Shown here in pieces: positions 14,216 through 24,348 of a stretch of 32,965 nt of DNA (positions within the stretch are counted from its first letter, which is position 1; every line of letters begins with the position of its first letter). Source of the DNA: Candidatus Kaiserbacteria bacterium CG_4_10_14_0_2_um_filter_50_16 (GTDB taxonomy: Bacteria; Patescibacteriota; Minisyncoccia; Phycocordibacterales; Phycocordibacteraceae); contig PFPP01000059.1 in the NCBI GenBank assembly GCA_002793115.1, forward strand, positions 1-32,965. Direction: 5' to 3'. A program made the position numbers and the translations under genes. The notes under the pieces are model-generated. The model was not told the origin of the DNA and ran no database searches. It saw only the letters and a program-made list of their open reading frames with translations.

Positions 14216-15439
14216 CTAGTACGACTTCAAATGCCGGGCTTTATCGTGCGTGCGGATTTTCCCCAGCGCTTTCGCTTCGATTTGGCGTATGCGTTCGCGT
14301 GTTACGCCGAATCCCCTGCCCACTTCTTCAAGCGTGTGGTAGATGCCGTCCGTAAGACCGTGGCGCATCTCCAGAATCTTACGCTCTTTTGGCGAGAGGT
14401 CGCTCAGAATCGCGTGCACCTGCTCTGTGAGAATACGTTCAGAAGATTCTTGCACCGGCGACGGGATCTTATCATCAGGAATGAAATCGCCAAGAGTTGA
14501 TTTCTCGTCGTCGTCCGAACCGACTGGATTCTCTAGAGAGAGTGTATCCTGATTTATCTTCTCTATCTGATAAATTTTTTCCGGCTCGACGCCCATCTCT
14601 ACTGCGATTTCTTCTGCCTGCGGATCGCGGCCGAGTGCCTGTGAGAGACGGCGCGACACCTGCTTATATTTCGCGATGGTTTCTACCATATGAACTGGGA
14701 TGCGAATCGTGCGCGATTGATCGGCGAGCGCCCGCGTAATCGCTTGGCGAATCCACCATGTTGCATAGGTTGAAAACTTGTATCCCTTCTTCCAATCAAA
14801 CTTGTCTACCGCGCGAAAGAGGCCGAGATTCCCTTCTTGGATAAGATCAAGGAGTGTGAGATCGGGACTGCGGCCGACATATTTCTTCGCGATGGAAACG
14901 ACGAGGCGCAGATTGCTGCGCGCGAGGATATTGCGCGCTTCCGCGTCGCTCTTCTCGATGCGTTTCGCGAGCTCGCGTTCCTCGGCAGCAGTCAGGAGCG
15001 GATATTGTCCGATCTCGCGGAGATAAATCTGGATGGAGTCATAGCTGGTCGAATGGCGGTCTTTAATATTGCGCGTCGCGAGATATTCGTCGGCGGCATC
15101 CTCGAGCATGCCGCCTTCGAGCACGTCAACGCCGGCGATACTGAATCGCTCGTAGAGCGACTCGAGGAAATGTACATCATTTTCAACGTGCGGAAACGAT
15201 TTCAGGATTTCGTCATAGGTGACATATCCGCGCTCTTTCCCCTTTTCGATGAGCGTTTCAGCCGAAAGCGCTTTCTGCGAATTCGCCTTTGATTTCAACA
15301 CGCGCGCGGCGGTACGCACGATCTGTTTCTTCGTACGCTTTGGTTTTTTGCGTCCCGAATTCATTATCCGCTTTTTTGCGACGCGCCTCGAGCAGGGTCG
15401 AAGAGTTTTTTTCTTCTTTTTTGTAGTAGATAGTGCCAT
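14216..15439 (-). CDS. rpoD: Primary sigma factor RpoD/SigA
   Basis: A 407-residue sigma-70 factor that directs RNA polymerase to -35/-10 promoters. A lysine-rich N-terminus replaces a full region 1.1. Region 1.2 is SIQIYLREIGQYPLLTAAEE, region 2 includes LLDLIQEGNLGLFRAVDKFD and the -10 readers KFSTYATWWIRQAI, region 3 follows, and region 4 has the GFGVTRERIRQIEAKAL helix-turn-helix. The upstream frame is open, but ATG 15439 lies just after the dnaG stop (12 bases) and starts a plausible basic tail; a second ATG at 15364 (MNSGRKK) is possible. Last gene of rpoB-rpoC-dnaG-rpoD. Confidence 0.95.
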   Translation of the reverse strand: MALSTTKKKKKTLRPCSRRVAKKRIMNSGRKKPKRTKKQIVRTAARVLKSKANSQKALSAETLIEKGKERGYVTYDEILKSFPHVENDVHFLESLYERFSIAGVDVLEGGMLEDAADEYLATRNIKDRHSTSYDSIQIYLREIGQYPLLTAAEERELAKRIEKSDAEARNILARSNLRLVVSIAKKYVGRSPDLTLLDLIQEGNLGLFRAVDKFDWKKGYKFSTYATWWIRQAITRALADQSRTIRIPVHMVETIAKYKQVSRRLSQALGRDPQAEEIAVEMGVEPEKIYQIEKINQDTLSLENPVGSDDDEKSTLGDFIPDDKIPSPVQESSERILTEQVHAILSDLSPKERKILEMRHGLTDGIYHTLEEVGRGFGVTRERIRQIEAKALGKIRTHDKARHLKSY

Positions 15440-15450
15440 GTAAAAATAAA

Positions 15451-17163
15451 TCAGCTGCCGAATGTAGCGAGGCGCACAGAGAGTTTTGCGCACTGGTTTT
15501 GCGCACTAGCAACACGAGAGGCATCTTTCGAGGCCTCGGCTCTGCGTAAATTCGCTACTGCTTCTTGATACGCCTCGCGGATGACAGCTTCTTCAAAGGC
15601 GCGGAGAAGCTCGTCTCCCGCTCTCTCGTCCGGATCCTCACCGAATGTCTGTTCTATAGAGAACAAAACCGATTCCGGAAGCGCGACAGGCGGCAGTTCT
15701 TGAGCTTCAGTAATTCGATAATATTCCAATATGACGCGCTCCGCAAGTGGCGTATGGGGATACGCGTGGACAACAGCGAGAAGCTGTTCAGAGCGAATTT
15801 CCGACGGTGAGCGTGGCGACGCCGTCAGAATCGAACTCTTCTGCACGACTTCCCTGACAACTGGCTGTTTCGGCAGACGCCTAACCGATTCATGAATATC
15901 CTTGATGGGAACTTCCGGAAGATATCTGGCAGTTTTCTCTATAAAATACCCGCGCTCCGTCAAATTTGATATGGCGGCTAAGAGTGGGTATATTATTTCT
16001 TGAACAAGACGTTGGAACCGATGTTGGTCTCGTTCTAGCTCCGCGAACTCAGCTAGAAAGAATTCGACAATAGGTTTTGCGGCGGCAACGCGGAGCGAAA
16101 AATCTTTTGCATCCTCACTGATCAGGTCGGCCGGGTCCTTCCCCTTCGGGAGCCGGGCCGCCTTCACCCGGAGTCCTGCGTGGAAGGCGAGCACCGCAGA
16201 CCGCGCTGTCGCTTTCAGTCCGGCGGGGTCGGCATCAAGAACGAGCATGAGGTTCTCGCTGTAACGCTTCAGAAGCGCGAGATGGCGTTCGGAGAGCGCT
16301 GTGCCAGAAAGCGCCACTGCATTGGCGAAACCCGCCTGGTGCGCAAGAATTACGTCTATCTGCCCCTCGACGAGCATGGTGAACCCGCGCGTGCGAATCG
16401 CATTCTTCGCCCTATCTATACCGAACAGAATTTCTGATTTATGATACAGCTCGGTCTCCGGGCTATTGAGATATTTTGCTACTTCGACCGTGCCATCCTT
16501 CACTAAGGATTCGGAGGATACAATACGGCCGGTAAACGCGACAACACGACCGGCGGCGTCGCGTATTGGAAACAGCAGTCGATTGCGGAATCGATCGTAA
16601 TACGTGCCTGGTTTCCCGTCCGCTTCTTTTATCAATCCGGCGGCGAGGAGTTCATCTGTCGTAAACCCCTCGGCGGTCAGTGCTTCGAGAAGCCCCCGCC
16701 ACACGTCGGGCGCGTAGCCGAGACGCCACGATGTAATCGTTTCATCAGAAAGGCCGCGCTGTTTCGCATACGCCGCGGCAGGACTCCCAAGAAACTTGCC
16801 GGCGTACCATTCGCCCGCCCGGCTCATTGCCTCACGCAGTCGTTCTTTTTTTGACGTGTCCTCGTCGCGTCTGCCTTGAGCATACTCGACAGTAACACCA
16901 GCCATCTCGGCAAGAATCTTTAGAGCTCCTTTGAAATCCACTCCCTCTATTTTTTCAATAAAAGAGAATCCGTCTCCGCCGAGCCCACAACCGAAACAGT
17001 GCCACGCCCCGCGTTCCGGACTCACGTGAAAGGAGGGCGTCTTCTCTTTATGGAAGGGGCACAGTCCGCGCAAGGATTTCCCTGCTTTCGTGAGCTTCAC
17101 ATAAGGGCTGATGATGTCCTGAATGTTCAGGCGTTCTTTTATCTGCTGTACCGTGTCCGACAT
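15451..17163 (-). CDS. dnaG: DNA primase
   Basis: A 570-residue primase that makes RNA primers for replication. The CHC2 zinc finger (CPFHKEKTPSFHVSP, then WHCFGCG) lies at residues 36-62; the RNA polymerase core and TOPRIM domain follow, with MLVEGQIDVI (catalytic Glu) and LVLDADPAG (DxD). The C-terminal 150 residues are the variable helicase-interaction part. The gene lies between rpoC and rpoD, the order of the macromolecular-synthesis operon fused to the rpo genes. TACAAT occurs 6 bases before ATG 17163, so it may also have its own leaderless transcript. Confidence 0.96.
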   Translation of the reverse strand: MSDTVQQIKERLNIQDIISPYVKLTKAGKSLRGLCPFHKEKTPSFHVSPERGAWHCFGCGLGGDGFSFIEKIEGVDFKGALKILAEMAGVTVEYAQGRRDEDTSKKERLREAMSRAGEWYAGKFLGSPAAAYAKQRGLSDETITSWRLGYAPDVWRGLLEALTAEGFTTDELLAAGLIKEADGKPGTYYDRFRNRLLFPIRDAAGRVVAFTGRIVSSESLVKDGTVEVAKYLNSPETELYHKSEILFGIDRAKNAIRTRGFTMLVEGQIDVILAHQAGFANAVALSGTALSERHLALLKRYSENLMLVLDADPAGLKATARSAVLAFHAGLRVKAARLPKGKDPADLISEDAKDFSLRVAAAKPIVEFFLAEFAELERDQHRFQRLVQEIIYPLLAAISNLTERGYFIEKTARYLPEVPIKDIHESVRRLPKQPVVREVVQKSSILTASPRSPSEIRSEQLLAVVHAYPHTPLAERVILEYYRITEAQELPPVALPESVLFSIEQTFGEDPDERAGDELLRAFEEAVIREAYQEAVANLRRAEASKDASRVASAQNQCAKLSVRLATFGS

Positions 17164-17169
17164 CGTTTG

Positions 17170-17175
17170 ATTGTA
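17170..17175 (-). promoter_or_regulatory. Leaderless-type -10 of dnaG
   Basis: Minus strand TACAAT, 6 bases before ATG 17163. A weak -35 (GTGACC) lies 16 bases upstream. It would allow dnaG-rpoD to be made independently of rpoBC. Confidence 0.5.
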
Positions 17176-17209
17176 CCGCTTTTTGAAGTCTGGTCACCAC
17201 GGAATATTT

Positions 17210-20200
17210 TTAGATCGCGCGGGGAGAGCGTTGAGCGTATGTTGTTCGTGTGGACGATTGCGTCGGAGCAGGACGTTCTGCCTGAAGCTTCTTGATGCTC
17301 GCGTATTTCTTGCTTCCGGCGAAGCCGGTGCCGGCCGGAATGAGACGACCGAGAATAACGTTTTCTTTTAATCCGCGTAAATGATCAATACTTCCTCGAA
17401 GAGCTGTGTTGATGAGAACCTTCGTCGTTTGCTCAAAAGATGCCGCCGAGAGGAACGACCGGCGCGAGAGCGCGCTCTCTTTGATGCCGAGCACAATCTC
17501 TCGCGCCTTCGGCGCTATCTTATTGGCCGTTTCCATATCTGCGACCGCCTTGGCGAATTCCCAATCCTCCACGACATCGCCGACTGAATAATCGGTATCG
17601 CCAGCATCTGTAATCTTCACTCGCGAAAACATCTGCTTCACGATGACCTCGAGATGCTTGCGTGACACCGATGCTCCTTGCAGTTCATAAATCTTCGATG
17701 CCTCGGTAATAATATATTCCTGCACCGCCGCACGGCCGGCATATTCGAAGAGATCGTCGAGGTCGGCCGAACCGTCGGTGAGAATCTGGCCTTTTACGAC
17801 TGTATCACCTTCTTTTACCAAGGGAACGCGCGGATATGGTGCGAGATAGTCATATGACGAACCGTCCTTCTTCCCCTGTCCAGCTAAAGGTGCTATGACG
17901 ATTACTTTCTCGCGGCCTGCTTCTTTCATTTCAATAACAAGCCCGTCAGACTTCGATATGACTGCCGGATGCTTCGGCGAGCGCTTCTCGAACACTTCCT
18001 CAACGCGCGGAAGACCGCTCGTGATATCGCCGCCAATCGAGGCAACACCGCCTTGGTGGAAGGTGCGCATGGTGAGCTGCGTTCCAGGTTCGCCGATGGC
18101 TTGCGCGGCGACTGTGCCGACCGCCTCTCCTACATCGACGATCTCCTGGGTCGTGAAGTCCATGCCATAACAGGTCTGACAGATCCCATAGCGCGTCTCA
18201 CAGGACATCGGCGAGCGAACAACGACAGTGGAAACTGAAGATGCGGCAAGTACTCCGGCATCTTCCGCAGAAAGATATTGTCCTTTTTTGAAAAGAACGG
18301 TCTTTCCGATAGATACGTCTTCAACGAGCACGCGGCCGCGAAGGACTTCAGCATAATTGATGTGGATGCCGGATGCGCTTATGCGATGTATTTTCACGCC
18401 GCGATCGGTGCCGCAATCTTTCTCGGTTACGATGGAATCCTGTGCAACATCAAAAAGGCGGCGAGTCAGATAACCCGCTTTGGCGGTACCGAGTGCCGTA
18501 TCGGTAAGGCCTTTGCGCGCGCCGTGCGTCGACATAAAATACTCGATCGGATTTAATCCCTCGATCATCGAGGAAATAATAGGAACTTCAATCGTCACGC
18601 CGGACGTATCTTGAATGAGGCCTTTCATTCCAGCCATTTGTGTCAGGTTGCCGAGTGTACCGCGAGCGCCCGAGCGTACCATGTCAGCGACGGAACCCAT
18701 CGGGTCGAGTTCGAGAGCGACCTGCTCTTCGACCGCCTGTTTCGCGCCCTGCCACGTTTCAATAGCCATGCGTCGCTTCTCCTCCTCGGCGAGAAGGCCG
18801 TTTGTATAATCTTCTTGTATTTTGACGACCTTTGCTGCCGCTTCGGCGACAATGCGCGACTTCTGTTCAGGCACGGAGATGTCGTCAATAGCCCACGAGA
18901 TGCCTGATCGAGTCGCATAATCAAAACCGAAACGTTTTACCTTATTAACGATATCCGGTACCGCATCGATTCCATACCGTGTAATGCAGTCAGTAACGAT
19001 GCGCGCGAGCACCTTCTTCGTAATAGTTTCATTGATAAACGGATAGTCAGCGGGCAACACGGTGTTGAAGAAAAGCCTACCGACAGTCGTCTGGAACGGA
19101 TGTCCATCGAACGCCGCATACTTTTCTTTCTCGACGACCGGCAGAACATTTATTGTGGCGCGCAGATCGATAGCGCCGTACTCGGATGCGAGAATAGCCG
19201 CGTTCGGCGAAGAAAAATATCCTCCATCGCCATTGGCCCCGTCGATTGCTTTCGTGAGCCAGTAGACGCCTAGGATGATATCGAGCGGTTTCCCCGTGAG
19301 TACGATCATTTCGCCCGAACCCGGCTTTAGGATATTTTTGTTGGCGCTCATAATGTTCTCCGCTTCCCACTGCGCTTCTTCTGAAAGTGGCACGTGCACC
19401 GCCATTTGATCGCCATCGAAATCCGCATTGAATGCATTACAAACGAGCGGATGGAGTTGAATAGCATTGCCCTCGATAAGACGCGGGCGGAATGCCTGGA
19501 TGCCCTGACGGTGGAGGGTTGGCGCACGATTGAGGAGTACATATTTTCCTTTAATGGCTTCTTCAAGAAGCTCCCATACTTCCGGAACACCGTCTTCGAT
19601 GAGGCGCCCCGCACCGCGAATGTTGAACGCGAACTCACGCTCGAGAAGTCCGGCAATGACGAATGGACGGAAAAGTTCAAGCGCCATATGCTTCGGAAGA
19701 CCACATTCGTCAAGCTCCAAATCGGGACCGACGACAATGACCGAACGGCCTGAATAATCAACGCGCTTGCCGAGCAAATTCTGGCGGAAATACCCCCGCT
19801 TCCCTTTCAGGTAATCGGCGAGCGACTTGAGCGGCCGGCGCTGGGCGAGTGTCATGGCACCGGCGGCGGCACCGCTCTTCCTGATTGAATTGTCGAGGAG
19901 CGCATCAACAGCTTCTTGCAGAATGCGCTTCTCATTACGCAGGATGACTTCCGGAGCGTGGATATTGATGAGTTTTTTGAGACGATTATTGCGATTGATG
20001 ACGCGGCGATAGAGATCGTTCACGTCAGAAGTCGCATGACGGCCACCTTCAAGCGCAACCATGGGCCGAAGCGCCGGCGGAATGACTGGAATCCGCGTCA
20101 GGAAAAGCCACTCGGGACGTACGCCCGAGGCGATAAGCCCTGCGATGAGAGAGAGGCGTTTGACGAGCTTCTCGCGCTCGGCGGCGCCAGCGCGCTCATA

Positions 20201-20947
20201 GCGCGCGGAGAGCGTCTTCTCAAGCTCCTTAAGATCTATTTTGCAGAATATATCGTAAATGGCCTCGGCGCCGATGCGCGCCTCGAAGAGACCGCCATAC
20301 TTTACCGAGAAGCGATGATACTCGAGTTCGTCGAGAACCCTGCCGGCCACGATGCCGTCAATCTCGGACTTCATGAGTGTCATCTTCTCCTTGAGCGCAT
20401 CACGATCTTTGTCGCTTCCGAGCGATTTATATTTAGACTTATATTCACTCTCAAGTTCGGCGAAAAGGCGCTTTTTTTCATTGTCCGCAATTGTGGTGAT
20501 GATATAACCAGCGAAATACACAACCTTTTCTATGTCGGTTGCGGATGCGCCAAGGAGGAGCGCCATGCGCGACGGTACTGAACGAAGGAACCAGATGTGT
20601 GCGACTGGCGTGCAAAGCTCGATATGGCCCATGCGCTCGCGCCGAACGATGGAACGCGTTATTTCAACGCCGCACTTATCGCACACGATGCCTTTATACC
20701 GGATGCCTTTATATTTGCCGCAGTAACACTCGTAATCTTTCTCGGGACCAAAGATTTTTTCATCAAAGAGCCCGTGTTTTTCGCTCCTTTGAGTGCGGTA
20801 GTTGATGGTTTCTGGTTTGGTCACCTCGCCAGAAGACCATGCGAGGATGCGCTCTGGTGAAGCTATTGCCAGACGCAGACTATTCCAGGTATCTTGCTTG
20901 CCGGCAGGCAAACGCGAGGAGAAACTGTTGCGGGAAGTGAATGCCAT
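17210..20947 (-). CDS. rpoC: DNA-directed RNA polymerase subunit beta'
   Basis: A 1245-residue beta' subunit. The N-terminal zinc site has four Cys (ECYCGKYKG and VCDKCG), the catalytic Mg loop is NADFDGDQ at 507-514, and the second zinc site spans DCGT, SCETRYGICQTCYG. It is shorter than the E. coli subunit (1407) and lacks large lineage insertions. Residues 13-18 (LPAGKQ) are encoded by a palindromic repeat, and the first 25 residues before LRLAIASPE are longer than usual, consistent with a repeat insertion. It starts 18 bases after rpoB and is co-transcribed with it. Confidence 0.97.
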   Translation of the reverse strand: MAFTSRNSFSSRLPAGKQDTWNSLRLAIASPERILAWSSGEVTKPETINYRTQRSEKHGLFDEKIFGPEKDYECYCGKYKGIRYKGIVCDKCGVEITRSIVRRERMGHIELCTPVAHIWFLRSVPSRMALLLGASATDIEKVVYFAGYIITTIADNEKKRLFAELESEYKSKYKSLGSDKDRDALKEKMTLMKSEIDGIVAGRVLDELEYHRFSVKYGGLFEARIGAEAIYDIFCKIDLKELEKTLSARYERAGAAEREKLVKRLSLIAGLIASGVRPEWLFLTRIPVIPPALRPMVALEGGRHATSDVNDLYRRVINRNNRLKKLINIHAPEVILRNEKRILQEAVDALLDNSIRKSGAAAGAMTLAQRRPLKSLADYLKGKRGYFRQNLLGKRVDYSGRSVIVVGPDLELDECGLPKHMALELFRPFVIAGLLEREFAFNIRGAGRLIEDGVPEVWELLEEAIKGKYVLLNRAPTLHRQGIQAFRPRLIEGNAIQLHPLVCNAFNADFDGDQMAVHVPLSEEAQWEAENIMSANKNILKPGSGEMIVLTGKPLDIILGVYWLTKAIDGANGDGGYFSSPNAAILASEYGAIDLRATINVLPVVEKEKYAAFDGHPFQTTVGRLFFNTVLPADYPFINETITKKVLARIVTDCITRYGIDAVPDIVNKVKRFGFDYATRSGISWAIDDISVPEQKSRIVAEAAAKVVKIQEDYTNGLLAEEEKRRMAIETWQGAKQAVEEQVALELDPMGSVADMVRSGARGTLGNLTQMAGMKGLIQDTSGVTIEVPIISSMIEGLNPIEYFMSTHGARKGLTDTALGTAKAGYLTRRLFDVAQDSIVTEKDCGTDRGVKIHRISASGIHINYAEVLRGRVLVEDVSIGKTVLFKKGQYLSAEDAGVLAASSVSTVVVRSPMSCETRYGICQTCYGMDFTTQEIVDVGEAVGTVAAQAIGEPGTQLTMRTFHQGGVASIGGDITSGLPRVEEVFEKRSPKHPAVISKSDGLVIEMKEAGREKVIVIAPLAGQGKKDGSSYDYLAPYPRVPLVKEGDTVVKGQILTDGSADLDDLFEYAGRAAVQEYIITEASKIYELQGASVSRKHLEVIVKQMFSRVKITDAGDTDYSVGDVVEDWEFAKAVADMETANKIAPKAREIVLGIKESALSRRSFLSAASFEQTTKVLINTALRGSIDHLRGLKENVILGRLIPAGTGFAGSKKYASIKKLQAERPAPTQSSTRTTYAQRSPRAI
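20894..20911. repeat. Palindrome (TGCCGGCA type) near the start of rpoC
   Basis: TTGCTT-GCCGGC-AGGCAA: 18 bases with one G-T style mismatch. In the rpoC frame it reads LPAGKQ. The related TCTGCCGGCAGA stands at 8099-8110. I recognise CTGCCGGCAG palindromes as common in Parcubacteria genomes. Confidence 0.65.
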
Positions 20948-20965
20948 ATATATTAATAATTAATC

Positions 20966-23900
20966 CTATTCCGAGAGTGGCGGCAAGTTCAAGGGTTCTA
21001 TGTCAAGTGCAAGGCCACGAATCTGGTTGGTAAGAACTGCGAAGGATGCGGGGGTGCCGGTGTGACTGATTGGTTCATTCTTCACAATCGCGTCGAAGGC
21101 GGCGGAACGACCTTGAATATCATCTGACTTAATGGTGAGCATCTCGCGCAATGTATAGGCGGCGCCATACCCGAGGAGCGCCCAGACTTCCATTTCGCCG
21201 AAGCGCTGGCCGCCATTTTGCGCTTTGCCGCCGAGCGGCTGCTGGGTAATGAGACTGTATGGGCCGATGGAACGCATATGGATCTTGTCTTCTACCATAT
21301 GATGCAGTTTGAGGACATACATGTAACCGACCGCAATCGTTTGTGCGAATGCATCACCCGAACGTCCGTCATAGAGCTGCATCTTACCAGTCTTTGAGAA
21401 ACCTGCCGCCTCAAGCTCGTTGCGGATTTCGTCTGCAGTCGCGCCTGCGAAGGGCGGAACGATTGCCTGATAGCCGAGCGTGTGCGCGGCGAGCCCGAGG
21501 TGCATTTCGAGAATCTGGCCGAGATTCATGCGGGAAGGAACGCCGAGCGGCGTGAGAATAAGATCGACTGGATTGCCGTCCTTGTCATACGGCATGTCGG
21601 CAACCGGCAGTACGCGGCTGATGACACCTTTGTTACCATGGCGTCCCGCGAGTTTATCGCCGACTGAAACATTACGCACTTGCGCGACAGTGACGACGAT
21701 CTTCTTAATGATGCCGCTTTCGAGCTGGTCGCCACGTTCGCGCAAGAAGATCCGGACGCCGATGACACGACCGCGCTTGCCTCCTTCCATGCGAAGCGAG
21801 GTATCCTTCACATCTTTCGCTTTATCGCCGAAAATGCTGCGTAAGAGACGTTCTTCCGGCGTCAGTTGCGTTTCGCCCTTCGGCGTCACCTTACCCACGA
21901 GAATATCGCCGGGGCGCACTTCCGCGCCGATGCGGATCACCCCTTCCTCATCGAGATTCTTCAAACGCAATTCACCGACATTCGGTATGTCATGTGTCGT
22001 TGTTTCTGGACCGAGCTTCGTATCGCGCACCATGCAATCGAAATCCTCGATATGCACCGTCGTGAACTTCGCTTCTTCGACAAGCCGCTCTGAGATGATG
22101 ATGGCATCTTCGTAATTCGCGCCATTCCAACTCATAAACGCGACGCGCACATTCTGGCCGAGAGCGAGCTGCCCTTGATCGGTGGATGAATTATCTGCGA
22201 GTATGTCTCCCTTCTTTACCTTATCACCGAGCATGACCGAGGGACGTTGCATAAACGCCGAGTTCTGATTGGTCTGAGTAAGTCTTTGGAGATGATATTC
22301 CATTGACTTCCCTTCTTTATTTTTCACCACAATCTTCCGCGCATCGACGTATACGACTTCACCTGCTTCGACAGCTAATACGAGGCGGCCGGTGCTGCGC
22401 GCCGCGTGCGCTTCGATACCTGTCGCGACGAGCGGAACTTCAGGGATGAGAACAGGAGTTGCCTGCTTCTGCATGTTCGAACCCATCAACGCGCGGTTCG
22501 CATCATCATGGTCGACGAAGGGAATCATGGAAGTTGCGATGGAAAACATCTGGTAGGTCGAAGCGTCCATGAGAGTGACGGCATCGCGCGGGATGATGAT
22601 CGGATCACCTTTATGGCGCGCCTCGACGAAATCAGGAATGATGCGGCCGTTCTCGTCGAGCTTGGTCGCGCCATGCGCCACCATTTCGAGTTCTTCATCA
22701 AGCGCGTTGAGATACACGATTTCGTTCGTCACTTTTCCATTCTTTATGCGGACGTACGGCGTTTCGATAACGCCGTAGTCATTAGTACGCGCGTGAATCG
22801 CGAGTCGTAGGATAAGTCCTATATTCTGCCCTTCCGGCGTGTGTATGGGACAAAGACGCCCGTAATGGCTCGGATGCACATCGCGCACCTCGAAGCCCGC
22901 TCGTTCCCGAGTGAGCCCACCGGGGCCGAGCGCCGAGAGCGTCCGCATATTTTCGAGCTCGGCGAGAGCATTCTGCTGTTCCATGAATTGCGAAAGCTGA
23001 TTGACGGTGAAGAATTCATGCACAGCGGCATAAAAAGGGCGCGAGTTGACGAGCGCCATCGGAAGCGTGGTTTCGCTCTCGATAGTCGACATGCGATCTT
23101 GAATATTCCGCTTCATCCGGCTCATGCCTACCCGCATGCGGGCTTGAAGCAATTCGCCGACAAAGCGCACGCGGCGGAATCCAAGATGATCGATGTCATC
23201 AGGGCGCGCCGAGGGATCGGCGTTCAGTTTCGTAATTTCCGAAATGATATGGACGAAATCCGCGAGTCCGAGCGTGCGTTTCTCGAGCGCCTTCTCGGTC
23301 ACCGGGAAACCAAAACGCGCGTTCAGGCGATGACGGCCAACCTTCCCGAGGTCATAGCGATCGGCTGAAAAAAGCGATTGTACGAAGTTTTTTGCATTCT
23401 CGGGCGTCGCGAGGTCGCCGTCACGCATGCGACGATGGATTTCGACATATGCTTCCTCAACGGACTTTGTTTCATCATGTGCGAGCGTCGCTTGTACCGC
23501 CGCGAGCGCGGGTGGATCCTTGGCAAAATGTTTTGCAACCGCCTCGCCCAAGCCACCACCAAAAACCGTCAGGAGCTGAGTGATGGGAAATTTCCGTTTC
23601 CTATCGATTTTCACAAAAATGGCGCCACTCGCTTCCGAATCGAATTCGATCCATACGCCGCGGAGAGGAATGATCTTAGCGCCGAAAAATGACTTGCCGC
23701 GCACGAGATCCGAGATGAAAAAAGCTCCGAAACTCCGCGCGAGCTGCGGAACGATGGCGCGCTCGACGCCCGAAACGATGAAAGAGCCGTGTGGCGTCAT
23801 CATCGGCATATCCGCGAGGAATATCTCCTGCGATTTTTCCGATCCGAACGTCTTGTTAATAAGCTTGACAGTTGCCTTTACCGGTGCCTCGTAGGTACGC

Positions 23901-24139
23901 ATATTCTCGCGCGCAAATTCCTCATCGCACTTCGGTTCGCCGACTTCAAAACTCTCGAATTGAAGTTCGAATTTCTTTCCGGAATAATCGGTGATTGGTG
24001 AGAATTCTTTAAAAAGCTCGGTGAGACCGTCTTTTAAGAGCCAGTCGAACGAACCGCGCTGATGCCCTACGAGGTCCGGAAATGGGACTGAAGGAGCCCG
24101 AAATGCACCGAAAGTCTTTTGGACGAGATTTTTGCGCAT
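20966..24139 (-). CDS. rpoB: DNA-directed RNA polymerase subunit beta
   Basis: A 1057-residue beta subunit. Seen: the N-terminal KTFGAFRAPSVPFPDLVGHQ, the rifampicin-region FMEQQNALAELENMRTLSALGPGGLTRERAGFEVRDVHPSHYGRLCPIHTPEGQNIGLI run (several blocks), GQNVRVAFMSWNGANYEDAI, GDKLAGRHGNKGVIS, and the C-terminal QPLGGKAQNGGQRFGEMEVWALLGYGAAYTLREML. It is compact against E. coli RpoB (1342). The frame extends 17 codons upstream to 24190, but ATG 24139 (MRKNLVQKTFG) is the usual start. The leader of about 140 bases has no Shine-Dalgarno. First gene of the rpo-dnaG operon. Confidence 0.97.
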   Translation of the reverse strand: MRKNLVQKTFGAFRAPSVPFPDLVGHQRGSFDWLLKDGLTELFKEFSPITDYSGKKFELQFESFEVGEPKCDEEFARENMRTYEAPVKATVKLINKTFGSEKSQEIFLADMPMMTPHGSFIVSGVERAIVPQLARSFGAFFISDLVRGKSFFGAKIIPLRGVWIEFDSEASGAIFVKIDRKRKFPITQLLTVFGGGLGEAVAKHFAKDPPALAAVQATLAHDETKSVEEAYVEIHRRMRDGDLATPENAKNFVQSLFSADRYDLGKVGRHRLNARFGFPVTEKALEKRTLGLADFVHIISEITKLNADPSARPDDIDHLGFRRVRFVGELLQARMRVGMSRMKRNIQDRMSTIESETTLPMALVNSRPFYAAVHEFFTVNQLSQFMEQQNALAELENMRTLSALGPGGLTRERAGFEVRDVHPSHYGRLCPIHTPEGQNIGLILRLAIHARTNDYGVIETPYVRIKNGKVTNEIVYLNALDEELEMVAHGATKLDENGRIIPDFVEARHKGDPIIIPRDAVTLMDASTYQMFSIATSMIPFVDHDDANRALMGSNMQKQATPVLIPEVPLVATGIEAHAARSTGRLVLAVEAGEVVYVDARKIVVKNKEGKSMEYHLQRLTQTNQNSAFMQRPSVMLGDKVKKGDILADNSSTDQGQLALGQNVRVAFMSWNGANYEDAIIISERLVEEAKFTTVHIEDFDCMVRDTKLGPETTTHDIPNVGELRLKNLDEEGVIRIGAEVRPGDILVGKVTPKGETQLTPEERLLRSIFGDKAKDVKDTSLRMEGGKRGRVIGVRIFLRERGDQLESGIIKKIVVTVAQVRNVSVGDKLAGRHGNKGVISRVLPVADMPYDKDGNPVDLILTPLGVPSRMNLGQILEMHLGLAAHTLGYQAIVPPFAGATADEIRNELEAAGFSKTGKMQLYDGRSGDAFAQTIAVGYMYVLKLHHMVEDKIHMRSIGPYSLITQQPLGGKAQNGGQRFGEMEVWALLGYGAAYTLREMLTIKSDDIQGRSAAFDAIVKNEPISHTGTPASFAVLTNQIRGLALDIEPLNLPPLSE

Positions 24140-24287
24140 GTGATGTGGCGGTGAAGTAATAAAGGTCGGAATATGTAAACACGCAAACACACGCAGATTT
24201 GCTTCGCTTCGCTTTTGCGCTCTTCTTCAACTCACGTATGAATTTTTGCGCCCCGCACTCCATTACTCACTCGTATCTATACTCCTC

Positions 24288-24316
24288 TGTATATCAGACC
24301 GCCTGTTTTTGCGCAA
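24288..24316 (-). promoter_or_regulatory. Promoter of the rpoB operon
   Basis: Minus strand TTGCGC (24316-24311), a 17-base spacer, and TATACA (24293-24288) preceded by TGA. Transcription would start near 24281, giving a leader of about 140 bases. A second -10-like TATAGA lies at 24280-24275. Confidence 0.65.
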
Positions 24317-24348
24317 GAGGAGGTGTGGATAAAAAATAGAAGTGGAAA

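Noticed and set aside
23131..23142. CCCGCATGCGGG palindrome in rpoB as another repeat insertion
   Set aside because: The encoded ARMRVGMSRM aligns with the normal conserved RpoB sequence without extra residues, so it is probably chance.
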